DNA from: Taibaiella soli
GTDB taxonomy: Bacteria; Bacteroidota; Bacteroidia; Chitinophagales; Chitinophagaceae
Direction of reading: 5' to 3'
DNA: 64,000 bases
Assembly: GCF_003236175.1 (NCBI RefSeq)
Contig: NZ_QKTW01000019.1
Location: 69,818-133,817 of the forward strand
In this document: piece after piece, positions 16,967-25,850 of the stretch
How the letters are laid out: each line of letters opens with the position of its first letter
Position numbering within the stretch: position 1 is the stretch's first letter
Made by a program: the position numbers and the translations under genes
The notes under the pieces: generated by a model
What the model saw: only the letters and a program-made list of their open reading frames with translations
Told to the model about the DNA's origin: nothing
The model's database searches: none

Positions 16967-16974
16967 CAAAGGTA
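16967..16974 (-). promoter_or_regulatory. -7 promoter element of purS
   Basis: Minus-strand TACCTTTG (TAnnTTTG) about 27 bases before the purS ATG, just 3' of pssA; implies a start independent of pssA. Confidence 0.5.
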
Positions 16975-16976
16975 AG

Positions 16977-17762
16977 TTACAAACTGGCTTCTGCGGTAGT
17001 TTTCTCTACAGGTTGTTTGTAAAACAGTGATAAAAGGATGTATAAAATAAATGCAAATGGAATAGCAGCACTTTTAACTGCAAAGAATAAAGCCACAGTG
17101 GCCACTATTAAAATCAGCTGCGGCCATGTATGCGCCATATCCCATTTCGCTGGCATCAGCTTGATGAAGCGAATCTTCGAAACCATCAGCCATGACAGCA
17201 ACGCAATAATTAAATAAATCACCCATTTATTATACAGGAATTCGCCGATGCCATATGGATTATACCATAAAAGCAAAGGGAATGATGCTACAAAAATTCC
17301 GGCGGCGGGAATTGGCATACCAGTAAAACCACCTTTTTGCGGAGCAGAAACATTAAACCTTGCGAGACGCAGCGCACCAAAACATGCCAGCAAAAATGCA
17401 GGAGCCGTGGTAAGCATGCTTGCATTGAGCGCACCTGGTTCTTTCATTTCGGCAGCCCATAGCAATTTAAAAAGAATCATCGCCGGTGCTACACCAAATG
17501 AAACAAGGTCTGCCAGAGAATCAAGATCTTTTCCTATAGGAGAAAAAAGCTGCAGCGAGCGAGCTACGAAACCATCAAGAATATCACAGATCGCTGCAAT
17601 ACCGATCAGCAGGCTGCCCCAGTATAATTGTTCTACGCCCCAAACCGGCAGTGAGATACCGCCTTGTGCAATGTAAAAAGGCTGTGCATTTAATATAAAA
17701 GCAATGGCACTACAACCACAAAAAAGGTTTGCCAAAGTCAACAGATTCGGTAAATGCTTCAT
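16977..17762 (-). CDS. pssA: CDP-diacylglycerol-serine O-phosphatidyltransferase
   Basis: Makes phosphatidylserine, precursor of phosphatidylethanolamine, at the inner membrane. With ATG 17762 the protein has 261 residues; the 12 upstream residues in frame are not family-like. The CDP-alcohol phosphotransferase motif DG..AR..G...D..D is complete: DILDGFVARSLQLFSPIGKD then LDSLADL (residues ~70-95). The N-terminus (PNLLTLANLFCGCSAI) is typical for the short bacterial PssA type with about seven membrane spans. Followed after 36 bases by purS. Confidence 0.93.
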   Translation of the reverse strand: MKHLPNLLTLANLFCGCSAIAFILNAQPFYIAQGGISLPVWGVEQLYWGSLLIGIAAICDILDGFVARSLQLFSPIGKDLDSLADLVSFGVAPAMILFKLLWAAEMKEPGALNASMLTTAPAFLLACFGALRLARFNVSAPQKGGFTGMPIPAAGIFVASFPLLLWYNPYGIGEFLYNKWVIYLIIALLSWLMVSKIRFIKLMPAKWDMAHTWPQLILIVATVALFFAVKSAAIPFAFILYILLSLFYKQPVEKTTAEASL

Positions 17763-17936
17763 GAGGCACCAAATGTAATAAAAAAGCGTAAAGCTCATAG
17801 CCTAAAGCTTATGACCGAAAGCTCCCGCTCCGCTCACCAGACAAAATGAGCAGCTTTCTCCTTTTGAGCCTTCAGCGTTGAGCTTGCTTAACATCCGTGA
17901 AACGAGCTGATAACATTGCTTAACAAACGCCGGAGG

Positions 17937-17944
17937 TAGCTTTA
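17937..17944 (+). promoter_or_regulatory. Possible promoter of the candidate small RNA
   Basis: TAGCTTTA is one base off TAnnTTTG, with ATTG at 17915-17918 as a -33 element 18 bases upstream. Confidence 0.35.
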
Positions 17945-18046
17945 CATTGTAAAAAGAAACAAACAGATTGCAGTCTGTTATACAATACTCCAAGTGGAAA
18001 GGGGAGTTACAAAGCAAGAGCCGGGTTCGCCCCGGCTTTTTCGTTT
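17945..18046 (+). ncRNA. Candidate small structured RNA in the pssA upstream gap
   Basis: The 563-base stretch 17763-18325 has no plausible plus-strand gene, yet a strong terminator for the plus strand lies at 18019-18041. Upstream of it, two hairpins can be drawn: ATTGTA...AACAGA ttgcag TCTGTT a TACAAT (17946-17984), a two-step stem, and ACTCC / GGAGT (17987-18007). A near-consensus promoter at 17915-17944 would start transcription about 17950. Promoter, hairpins and terminator together suggest a ~95-base RNA. I cannot assign it to a known family (6S, SRP and tmRNA signatures are not seen). Confidence 0.45.
18019..18041 (+). terminator. Rho-independent terminator with no upstream protein gene
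   Basis: AGCCGGG ttcg(c) CCCGGCT followed by TTTTT. The preceding plus-strand sequence is non-coding. Confidence 0.85.
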
Positions 18047-18325
18047 TAGCCGATGTTCCATTCTCTCGTTACGATGTTTAATTACACAACCTGCCATCTG
18101 AAAGTGAACAAATGCAGTTACACATCAGCATTTGAGTACAAAAATTAATAATATATAGTATAACATTTGTAACAGTTAACAGCCCCCTTTCACAAGTTTA
18201 GTCGCCACAAATAAGTCCGGCCTTCCGGCACATTAAGAGAAGAGAAATTCATCCTCCGTGATCCCCTTTTGATTTTCCGTGAGATTCGCGGACCGGAGCT
18301 TCTTTGCGAAACCTAAACTTCAAAT
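18047..18325. other. Gap before the 1839-residue gene
   Basis: AT-rich 18120-18190 and then mixed sequence. I see no exact TAnnTTTG box or other defined signal, only a short palindrome CCGGCCTTCCGG near 18218. It probably contains the promoter and leader of the downstream gene. Confidence 0.4.
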
Positions 18326-21300
18326 ATGAAACAACCACTTACCAGCTGGCTGTTGATGATTTGTTGCCTGATGCTTCCCTGGTCCGTCCGGGCGCAGCAA
18401 AGCTCCAACGTCACCGTCAGCTCTATCCAAACGCCCGCGCTTACACCATGTTCCGGTCAGGGTACGTTTATTCTGCGGCTCACCAACATCAGCGCTTCGC
18501 CAATCAGCAACATTGTAATACGCGACTCCATGCCACCAGGCATCAGTTACGTAACCGGTTCCGTTTCCGGCACCAATGTTACCTTTGGCAGTACGATTGC
18601 CTCGAACGTGGTTACATTTAACGTCTCCAGCCTTCCTGCAAGCGGAACTGTTGACATCTCATTTACAGCTGCAGCCAGCTGTTCTGTATCAAACGTCGCA
18701 GCCAATATCAGCAATACGTACAAAGTAAGCTGGAGCACATTTTTCGCAGCACCATTGCAAACATCCAACTACAGCATTTTATTCCCTTCACTATCGATTA
18801 CACCCGGCTCAACGGGCACTTACAATGCCAGTTGCCTGACACCTTTCGTAAGAGATATCACCATTTGTAACGGCGGTTTTGGCTCGGTAGACTCTGTAAC
18901 ATTTACTGATGCAGAAAGTAACAGCAGTCTGGTAGTTCAGGGTTTCAGTAACGGTGTTACAACAGGGCTGGGCACCAATAATGCGAAAACGGTTCTGAAA
19001 GCCGCAGATTTTGCAACAGTGGGTAATCACGATGGCAAGTTGGACCAGAACGAGTGTATTGTGCTGCACGATACAATGATGGTGGTAGGCAGCACCAGCC
19101 CTATTGCGGGAACATTAACAGCAAACTGGGGCTGTAACGGCAGCAACTGCAGCAACCCTACGAGTAATTCTACAACATTAAATACAACGATCAATGCGGC
19201 AAGCCCGCTTGCCCCGGCCCTGACCCGGACATTGTCTGTGCTCAGCCCGCCTGATAGTCCGAATCATATTTATGATCGACCAGTAACCTATATGGAAGTC
19301 GTAAAAAATAACTCCTCAGTTACCGCCCAAAGCGCTTTTATCAGGCCGTCGGTATATGGTCTCCGATATATCAACACAGATTCGATCTGGGCATCAAAAA
19401 ATGGAGGTGCGAGATTTCACCCTGTTTTTTCTTCCACAGGCGGTTCACCTTATTGGAACACAGGCACACCTGCCGACTATGCTAATTCATTGACACCTTT
19501 TGCCAATTCATCGAAGCCTAATAACGCGTTGATCAGTCTGGGAAATCTTCTTCCGGGCGACAGTGTAGTCGTAACATTTGAAGTCCGAACAGCTGGCCCT
19601 CTATCCCGGATCAACGTAAGCATATTTGATCACTGTTTTTCCGAAGCGTCTTGTGGCGCTTGTTACCGGGCCTTGTACGGCCCTGCAATTTCGGGCGCGG
19701 TAGATGCAAATATGAGTTGGCAGGGCTGCCCTTCGGGAACTTATAATTCCTGTGCATTAAGCTTTCAGCAGAAATTATTTAACGGAACTAGTGCCGCGCT
19801 GATCAACGAATACAATCCAGTATCTGGTTATGGCAATATGATTGGGCGCTTCAACGGCTACAGCGGTTTTACGGACAGTACTAACCTTGATGGCCGACGC
19901 TGTGCTTATTTTGACAACGACACGCTGCGAATATTGATGCATGTCGACAATCTGGATCTTCCGTTCTACACAAACAAAAGTCAATTTTACATAAAGATCT
20001 ATACCAATGGCGGCTCTAAATGGGATGGCAATTTAGCCCGCACATTTGGCCGGATTACCAGCTGGTCTGCTGCTCCATGGTATGCCGATCATGTGGTGGA
20101 TAGTTCTGCCATTGACAGCACCATCAGGGTTTATTTCCGAAGGGGCAATTGTCCCATACCGGATTTTACAACTAAAGATGCGTCCAACAGTTATGGCGGT
20201 GGTGGCTGGGATTTAAACATAGGTTTCGTCAATACCTGTCCGGGGTCGGCGCAAAAAAGAGTGTACATGACTCGTGTCTACACCATTGACACAACTAGTG
20301 GTGAACCAGCGATCGAATCCGGAACGAATACTTTTCCATCTAACTATACCTGGAACAGTAAATGTGCAGGACCTTGTGCTGATGGCGTTTCTGTACTCGC
20401 CTACAATCAGGCCAGAACTACTTTCGGTGCACCAGATAACAATCAGGATGGTCTGCCTGATGCGACAGGAACTATTGACATGACCAAGGTAAAAACCAAC
20501 ATGATTACCTGGGGTGACACTATGCAATTGAAATTCCAACTAGTGGTGCATACGACCAATCCTGGTGGTGTGCCTTCGCTATATGTGAACAGTTCGATTA
20601 ATTATTCTCCTACCAGCAATGCTATTATCTGCAATGGCTTTTTAAATAAAGATTTTCCAAAAATCACTTTGATAAGGCCCGGCGTTGGCACATTCACCGG
20701 CACTTCCAGTTCTATTCCGGTAAGTACAAATAATTTCTTCCTGTCAAACCTTTCGCTGCAGGGCACAGGCGGCGTCACCATTCCGGGCGTCACTACCTAT
20801 CAGGAGGGTGATACCGTAATCATGACAGAGAATATATTTTACAATGAAGCGCACGGCGGCTGGGGCGACATAACCTGGAGTTTTTTGCATGTACCATATA
20901 CCGCTACGGTGATAAACCCTACTGCGGCACAACAGATAAAATGCGACTCTGTAATCTGTAACTTTCATACAGTAGATTTTGATGTTGCCAGCAATACATC
21001 AAGAATAACGGCTAATTCCTGCAGTGATTCTGTCACCTTCCGATGGGGTATCCGCACCCAGGTATCTGGATCTGGCTGCGGCACTAATTATTTCCCTTAT
21101 GAATCGCGCAATATTTACACACCGGCCTCAATTAAAATCAATATCCCTGCCGCCAGCAATTTTACATTCAGAAGTGTCAAACTTTATTGGACCCGGATTA
21201 TTACCGGTTCGGGTAATCAATGCGGCACACCAATAAATGGAGTAACGCTTACGCCTGGCCAATATAATCTGGTCGGCGACACACTCTATCTTGATTTTCG

Positions 21301-23845
21301 CCAGCTGGTTAGCGCATTTGGGTTGGATTTCACGCAGAACAATATGTATTCTATCTTCCAAGTAGATGTAACCGTGAAATATAATCTTGCAGCAGCCGGT
21401 TGTACTAAAGATCATCTGAGTCCAGGCTATACATTTCCTGTTGTATACCGTTGTATCACCTCACGCCCAATGGATACAACGATAAACCCAACCAATTATA
21501 ACGGCACAGGCAGTTCAGTAAATTCCGCCGTTTTAGGCTGGGCAGGCGCCAACGCCAATACTCCGGTACTTTACGCAGGCAGCACCATTACAGTCACTCA
21601 AAACAAAGTAATTGTGCCAGTGCGCTATACCGTCAACAACAACACCGGCCTCAACACCAATTGCTGGATGGCAATACCAGGTACAGCCGGTGTGAGCGTA
21701 GATAGTGTAAAAGAGCATGCGACCGGTATTCTGGTACCACAAACACCAGCCGGCAGCAACATCTATCAGCTAGGAACTGTAGGCGGCAACGGAGCTACTA
21801 AGGATTACGATGTGTACACACATGTTATTCTCTGTAACAACGGCAGCTTGACCATTTACACAGACCGTACACCTTGCACCGGATACCCTGCAAGCTGGGC
21901 CAGTTATGCCTGTCAGGCCAATGCACAGCAATCAACATTTAATTATGTAACGTTTGCCGGTGAACTGCAAATGGTAGATAGTTTGTTCTCTACATCCAAG
22001 GATATCTGTACCAATGACACGGTGCAATTTAAAGTCGTCAACAGCCAGACCCAAACCGCAAACACGCTGCGGGTCTCATTCACACTTCCGACGGCAATGT
22101 CACTCGTGTCGGGAGCAACTTATCTGAAATACGGCACTGGCAGTTTTGCATTGACGCAAGACCCCGTTTACAATGCAGGCATCTATACCTGGACCCAACC
22201 CGTAGGTGACACATTAGCGCCAATCAACACAGCTCCAAACAACCTGATGTATCTGCAGGTTGCACTTACAACGGATTGCGGATTTACTTCAGGCTCACAA
22301 ATCAAAAGCGCTATTAACGGTAACGTAGCCTGCGGCGCCATCTCCAGCCTGTATAATACGAATCCGCCTGCGCTCAATATCAATGGCGCACCGTCACTCA
22401 GCTACTTCACCAATCCACAAGCAACTATTGAACAGCTGAGCTCTTGTGGTACAAGCAACGATAAGAACATCTATGTTGTACTACACATAAGCGGTGGCGC
22501 CACCAGAACGGGCGATACTGTAAAAGCAACGTTGCCGAAGGGTTATTATTTTACTTCCTATAATGCTGCCGCAACCGGCGCGCACAACGCACCTTCTGCT
22601 CAGCCGATACAAACGCTGATGCCGGACAGCACTACAGTGCTTAGCTGGTCTTACCCAGGTGGTGTAGCCGCGGGTGACAGTATTGTATTCAGCTTTAGGT
22701 ACAATGAAATCAACAGAAGCAATAAATGCACGCCAAACCCTACCCGACTGGGTTATCTATCTACCTATATCAGCAGCGGCGTATTCTGTGTGAAAACCGG
22801 TGGCACCTGCGCCGTATCGATTGCGAACGGCACAGATACCAGTGTTCAGTTTCAGACGCAGCGACCTACGCTTTCAACCCGCATTGATAGCGTATTCTAC
22901 GGACCAGGCGCAGCTCCTACAAGCCAACGCATCTATGCCAGCCAGCTCCATATCAGGGGAGTAATCAAAAATGCAGGTCCGGCAGCGGTTCCTGCGGGTA
23001 CCCCAATCGATATGGAAACGTTTATCGACGTGGATAATAATGGTGTGATCAGCGCTGGCGACACGCAATACAACTCGTATATCTATACCGGCGGGCTTGC
23101 AGCGGGCGACAGCGTTACATTTGATTTCCTTGATACAACCAGTCACCGTTATTGCCTGCCTTGTTATCAGAAAAATGTGCTGATACGCTTCGCGGATTTG
23201 CCATCGCAACCATCGGGTATGTCTCAATGTCTCTGCGATTCCGTAACAGCAGTAATGCAACCGCAGGCGCTCGTTGTACTGCCGTTAAGTCTATCGATCG
23301 ACGACTTCTCCATTACCCAGAAGAATTGTAATACGGCTGTGGTGCACTGGCGAAATCTGGAAACCCCTGCCCCTGGCGAGGCCTACAGCATTGAGCTTAG
23401 CAATGACGGATACCGTTTCAATTCGGTTCAGATGATTCCGGCAGTTGATCCGGCAGGCACGGCCTATACAAGAAATGTAGCGCTGCCGTCTGGCATTTCC
23501 TACATAAGACTGACGCAGATGCTCTCCAACAGAACTGTTTACAGTCCTGTATCAATGCTGCAAAATACCTGTGGCGGTGCTAAAGATGAATTCAGTGTTT
23601 ATCCAAATCCTTATTACGATAATATACCGTTGATCGTGAAAGTGCAGGAAATTACCGCTGGAGTCATTCACCTGGAAGAAGTCAACGCAGCAGGTGTTGT
23701 ATTAAGAACACTCGATAAAAATGTAACTGCAGGCAACACCGAGTTTGAGTTCCCTGGTTTTGGCGATCTGCCACCGGGCAACTATATCATTCGTGCAGTA
23801 CATGCAGATGGAAATTTCGACAGCCAGAAAATCGTGAAAAAATAA
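18326..23845 (+). CDS. Very large T9SS-exported repetitive beta-sandwich protein
   Basis: 1839 residues. Signal peptide 1-23 (LPWSVRAQQ). The N-terminal part (LTPCSGQGTFILRLTNIS, NIVIRDSMPPGISYVTGSVSG, GTVDISFTAAASC) is a DUF11-like 'blurred' beta-sandwich; similar domains recur near 1230-1370 and 1390-1470 (VKATLPKGYYF, LSWSYPGGVAAGDSIVFSF). Residues ~1535-1620 resemble a CARDB/EF-like spacer (VDNNGVISAGDTQYN). The C-terminal ~80 residues (FSVYPNPYYDN, VNAAGVVLRTL, LPPGNYIIRAVHADG) are a type A T9SS sorting domain ending in KK. Many Cys pairs fit an extracellular protein. Function unknown; likely an adhesin or surface-layer component. Single gene, terminator at 23866. Confidence 0.85.
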   Translation: MKQPLTSWLLMICCLMLPWSVRAQQSSNVTVSSIQTPALTPCSGQGTFILRLTNISASPISNIVIRDSMPPGISYVTGSVSGTNVTFGSTIASNVVTFNVSSLPASGTVDISFTAAASCSVSNVAANISNTYKVSWSTFFAAPLQTSNYSILFPSLSITPGSTGTYNASCLTPFVRDITICNGGFGSVDSVTFTDAESNSSLVVQGFSNGVTTGLGTNNAKTVLKAADFATVGNHDGKLDQNECIVLHDTMMVVGSTSPIAGTLTANWGCNGSNCSNPTSNSTTLNTTINAASPLAPALTRTLSVLSPPDSPNHIYDRPVTYMEVVKNNSSVTAQSAFIRPSVYGLRYINTDSIWASKNGGARFHPVFSSTGGSPYWNTGTPADYANSLTPFANSSKPNNALISLGNLLPGDSVVVTFEVRTAGPLSRINVSIFDHCFSEASCGACYRALYGPAISGAVDANMSWQGCPSGTYNSCALSFQQKLFNGTSAALINEYNPVSGYGNMIGRFNGYSGFTDSTNLDGRRCAYFDNDTLRILMHVDNLDLPFYTNKSQFYIKIYTNGGSKWDGNLARTFGRITSWSAAPWYADHVVDSSAIDSTIRVYFRRGNCPIPDFTTKDASNSYGGGGWDLNIGFVNTCPGSAQKRVYMTRVYTIDTTSGEPAIESGTNTFPSNYTWNSKCAGPCADGVSVLAYNQARTTFGAPDNNQDGLPDATGTIDMTKVKTNMITWGDTMQLKFQLVVHTTNPGGVPSLYVNSSINYSPTSNAIICNGFLNKDFPKITLIRPGVGTFTGTSSSIPVSTNNFFLSNLSLQGTGGVTIPGVTTYQEGDTVIMTENIFYNEAHGGWGDITWSFLHVPYTATVINPTAAQQIKCDSVICNFHTVDFDVASNTSRITANSCSDSVTFRWGIRTQVSGSGCGTNYFPYESRNIYTPASIKINIPAASNFTFRSVKLYWTRIITGSGNQCGTPINGVTLTPGQYNLVGDTLYLDFRQLVSAFGLDFTQNNMYSIFQVDVTVKYNLAAAGCTKDHLSPGYTFPVVYRCITSRPMDTTINPTNYNGTGSSVNSAVLGWAGANANTPVLYAGSTITVTQNKVIVPVRYTVNNNTGLNTNCWMAIPGTAGVSVDSVKEHATGILVPQTPAGSNIYQLGTVGGNGATKDYDVYTHVILCNNGSLTIYTDRTPCTGYPASWASYACQANAQQSTFNYVTFAGELQMVDSLFSTSKDICTNDTVQFKVVNSQTQTANTLRVSFTLPTAMSLVSGATYLKYGTGSFALTQDPVYNAGIYTWTQPVGDTLAPINTAPNNLMYLQVALTTDCGFTSGSQIKSAINGNVACGAISSLYNTNPPALNINGAPSLSYFTNPQATIEQLSSCGTSNDKNIYVVLHISGGATRTGDTVKATLPKGYYFTSYNAAATGAHNAPSAQPIQTLMPDSTTVLSWSYPGGVAAGDSIVFSFRYNEINRSNKCTPNPTRLGYLSTYISSGVFCVKTGGTCAVSIANGTDTSVQFQTQRPTLSTRIDSVFYGPGAAPTSQRIYASQLHIRGVIKNAGPAAVPAGTPIDMETFIDVDNNGVISAGDTQYNSYIYTGGLAAGDSVTFDFLDTTSHRYCLPCYQKNVLIRFADLPSQPSGMSQCLCDSVTAVMQPQALVVLPLSLSIDDFSITQKNCNTAVVHWRNLETPAPGEAYSIELSNDGYRFNSVQMIPAVDPAGTAYTRNVALPSGISYIRLTQMLSNRTVYSPVSMLQNTCGGAKDEFSVYPNPYYDNIPLIVKVQEITAGVIHLEEVNAAGVVLRTLDKNVTAGNTEFEFPGFGDLPPGNYIIRAVHADGNFDSQKIVKK

Positions 23846-23865
23846 CGGGGATAGTAAGAAAGAAT

Positions 23866-23901
23866 AAGCCCCTCAACATTGCGTTGAGGGGCTTTCTTTT
23901 T
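23866..23901 (+). terminator. Rho-independent terminator after the 1839-residue gene
   Basis: AAGCCCCTCAAC attgc GTTGAGGGGCTT, a 12-bp stem, then TCTTTTT. Confidence 0.92.
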
Positions 23902-24001
23902 GCTTGTCTAAAAGTATTTTCTATATTACGGGTTGTACATTTTTAGTAGTACGTTATAAGTGACATCTTATAAGAGGTACTTATCACTCACAACTTATAA
24001 C

Positions 24002-24703
24002 TTACTCAGGTACTACGAGACGGAAACCGTTACCGTGAATGTTTACGATCTCAACGGCAGAATCTTCTTTCAGATACTTACGCAGCTTGGCGATGTAAAC
24101 ATCCATACTACGCCCGTTGAAATAAGTATCACTACCCCAGATGCGCTTCAGCGCCGTTTCACGTGGCAACAGATCATTTTTATATTCACACAGCATCAGC
24201 AGCAGTTCGTTTTCTTTTGGAGAAAGTGTCTGCGTCTGGCCATCATGCTGCAGCGTACGAAGTTTGCTGTTGAAATGGTAGCTGGCAATATGAAATTCTA
24301 CCTGAGAGTGTTGCTTCTCCTGCAGTTCCTGATTGCGTTTCAGCACCGCCTTGATTTTATGCAACAAAACCTCACTGTCGAAAGGTTTTGTGATATAATC
24401 ATCTGCACCCAGTTTGTATCCGTTCAGGATATCTTCTTTCATGCTTTTCGCAGAAAGGAAGAACAAAGGTACATCCGGGTCTACATTACGGATTTCTTCA
24501 GCCAGCGTGAAGCCATCCATATTCGGCATCATTACGTCAAGCAGACAAATGTCAAATTTCTCACGACGGAAAGCGGCAAGGCCTAAAATACCATCGCGGG
24601 CCAGTTCTACTACAAAGTCATTCAATTCTAAATAATTCTTCAGCACCTGACCAAAGTTGGTATCGTCTTCTACCAACAATATTTTATACTTTTCTTTTTC
24701 CAT
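24002..24703 (-). CDS. OmpR-type response regulator transcription factor (RprY-like)
   Basis: 233 residues. Receiver domain 6-120: acidic pocket E12-D13-D14, phospho-acceptor D56 (LLDVMMPNMDGF), switch S84 (LSAKS) and K107 (ITKPFD). DNA-binding winged helix 135-233 (LSPKENELLLMLCEYKNDLLPRE, GRSMDVYIAKLRKYLK, IVNIHGNGFRL). The sequence recalls Bacteroidota RprY regulators. No kinase is adjacent; an orphan histidine kinase sits at 39792. A -7 box (24724-24731) is placed 20 bases before the start, and the gene is single. Confidence 0.92.
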   Translation of the reverse strand: MEKEKYKILLVEDDTNFGQVLKNYLELNDFVVELARDGILGLAAFRREKFDICLLDVMMPNMDGFTLAEEIRNVDPDVPLFFLSAKSMKEDILNGYKLGADDYITKPFDSEVLLHKIKAVLKRNQELQEKQHSQVEFHIASYHFNSKLRTLQHDGQTQTLSPKENELLLMLCEYKNDLLPRETALKRIWGSDTYFNGRSMDVYIAKLRKYLKEDSAVEIVNIHGNGFRLVVPE

Positions 24704-24723
24704 AGTCTGTTAAATAACGTTTC

Positions 24724-24731
24724 CAAAAATA
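24724..24731 (-). promoter_or_regulatory. -7 promoter element of the response regulator
   Basis: Minus-strand TATTTTTG matches TAnnTTTG. Confidence 0.45.
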
Positions 24732-24764
24732 ATGCGGTATTCTGAGTAAAGGTTCAATCTTTTG

Positions 24765-25841
24765 TTAAAAGAATCGTGGACAGTTATATAGTTTGCGTGC
24801 ACTGCCGCCGCTTGTATAATGACCTTTATACACGATTCCGAATTCCAATGCGCCATTGCTCTGATTGTACGGAGCAAGTTTTGAGATGGTGAAATCATAG
24901 CTCACCATGGCACGCATCCCGCCCCATTCGTAGCCAAAGGTACCAATTACAGCCTCATTCCAGCGGTTAAACAAACCAAAGATCAATTGGCTGGCATCTT
25001 TTCCTTCGCCGCCGATATATACATCTGCGAGTGTTCCGTACACAAACTCGTAAGCTTTACTCTGGGTGGAAAAATACATGGACGGATTCAGCATAAATGA
25101 ATTGCCCATCTTGAAAGTCGCATCCACATTGGCTGTTGGACGCATACCCAATTGATTATTCTGGCCGTAAAAACTTTCTTTCGGCTGATTAATCTGATCT
25201 ACACCGGCGCCTATTTTGATGTACACATTATCGTTAGGGAAATAAGCATAGTTCAAACCAGCACCCACTTCCATATAATTAGTCTTCGCAACCCCTGCCT
25301 GTTCGCCATTCGGCAAAGAACCATTAAATGCAAAACCGTCCCACTGCATGTCAAAAGTGAGCTTGGTAAAGTCTACGCTTCGTTGCGCATAACTTCCGGA
25401 AAGCCCCATTGAAAGCATGCTGGAATTGCCCATTTGCAGGTGATAGGCAACATTACCCACTACCCGGTTAAGCGACAGGTTGCCATCGCCGGCCTTATCA
25501 TTGAAAAATGCGACTCCGAATCCAAGCCAGTTACTTAACTGATCGGTATGCAGTGCCTGAAAATCAGCGTAAGCAGAAAACGTTTTATAAGGCACCGGAA
25601 CAGAAGACCATTGATTACGGTAGTTGACGCCAACACGAAAATCGTTGTCGGGCATAAGTCCTGTATTCGCAGGATTGGTGAGCATCGGCGCATTATAATA
25701 CTGCGAAAAATGAATGCCTTGTGCCATCGCATTTTGACCCAACATCAGACAAAGTACAGCAGGCAATATTCTTTGCTTTGCAAAACGAAACGTGCTTTGC
25801 AAACGGGCGGAGGTAATAATATTTTGAATGCTTTTCTTCAT
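24765..25841 (-). CDS. PorP/SprF family T9SS outer-membrane protein
   Basis: 358 residues. Long N-region then signal peptide to about residue 40 (MLGQNAMAQ), then the family signature GIHFSQYYNAPMLTNPANTG and NYRNQWSSV, followed by an amphipathic strand pattern of a 12-14-stranded barrel ending in FGIVYKGHY. PorP/SprF proteins assist export and surface attachment of T9SS substrates with type B (CHU_C) tails. It starts 9 bases after the stop of such a substrate, so the two form an operon and a likely cognate pair, as with sprB-sprF. Confidence 0.92.
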   Translation of the reverse strand: MKKSIQNIITSARLQSTFRFAKQRILPAVLCLMLGQNAMAQGIHFSQYYNAPMLTNPANTGLMPDNDFRVGVNYRNQWSSVPVPYKTFSAYADFQALHTDQLSNWLGFGVAFFNDKAGDGNLSLNRVVGNVAYHLQMGNSSMLSMGLSGSYAQRSVDFTKLTFDMQWDGFAFNGSLPNGEQAGVAKTNYMEVGAGLNYAYFPNDNVYIKIGAGVDQINQPKESFYGQNNQLGMRPTANVDATFKMGNSFMLNPSMYFSTQSKAYEFVYGTLADVYIGGEGKDASQLIFGLFNRWNEAVIGTFGYEWGGMRAMVSYDFTISKLAPYNQSNGALEFGIVYKGHYTSGGSARKLYNCPRFF

Positions 25842-25850
25842 GATATTGTC

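Noticed and set aside
17802-18017. 71-codon minus-strand ORF upstream of pssA
   Set aside because: Overlaps the candidate RNA region, no recognisable features, no start signals.
18015-18045. GGGTTCG resembling a tRNA T-loop
   Set aside because: It is the loop of a GC-rich terminator; no acceptor, D or anticodon stems fit around it.
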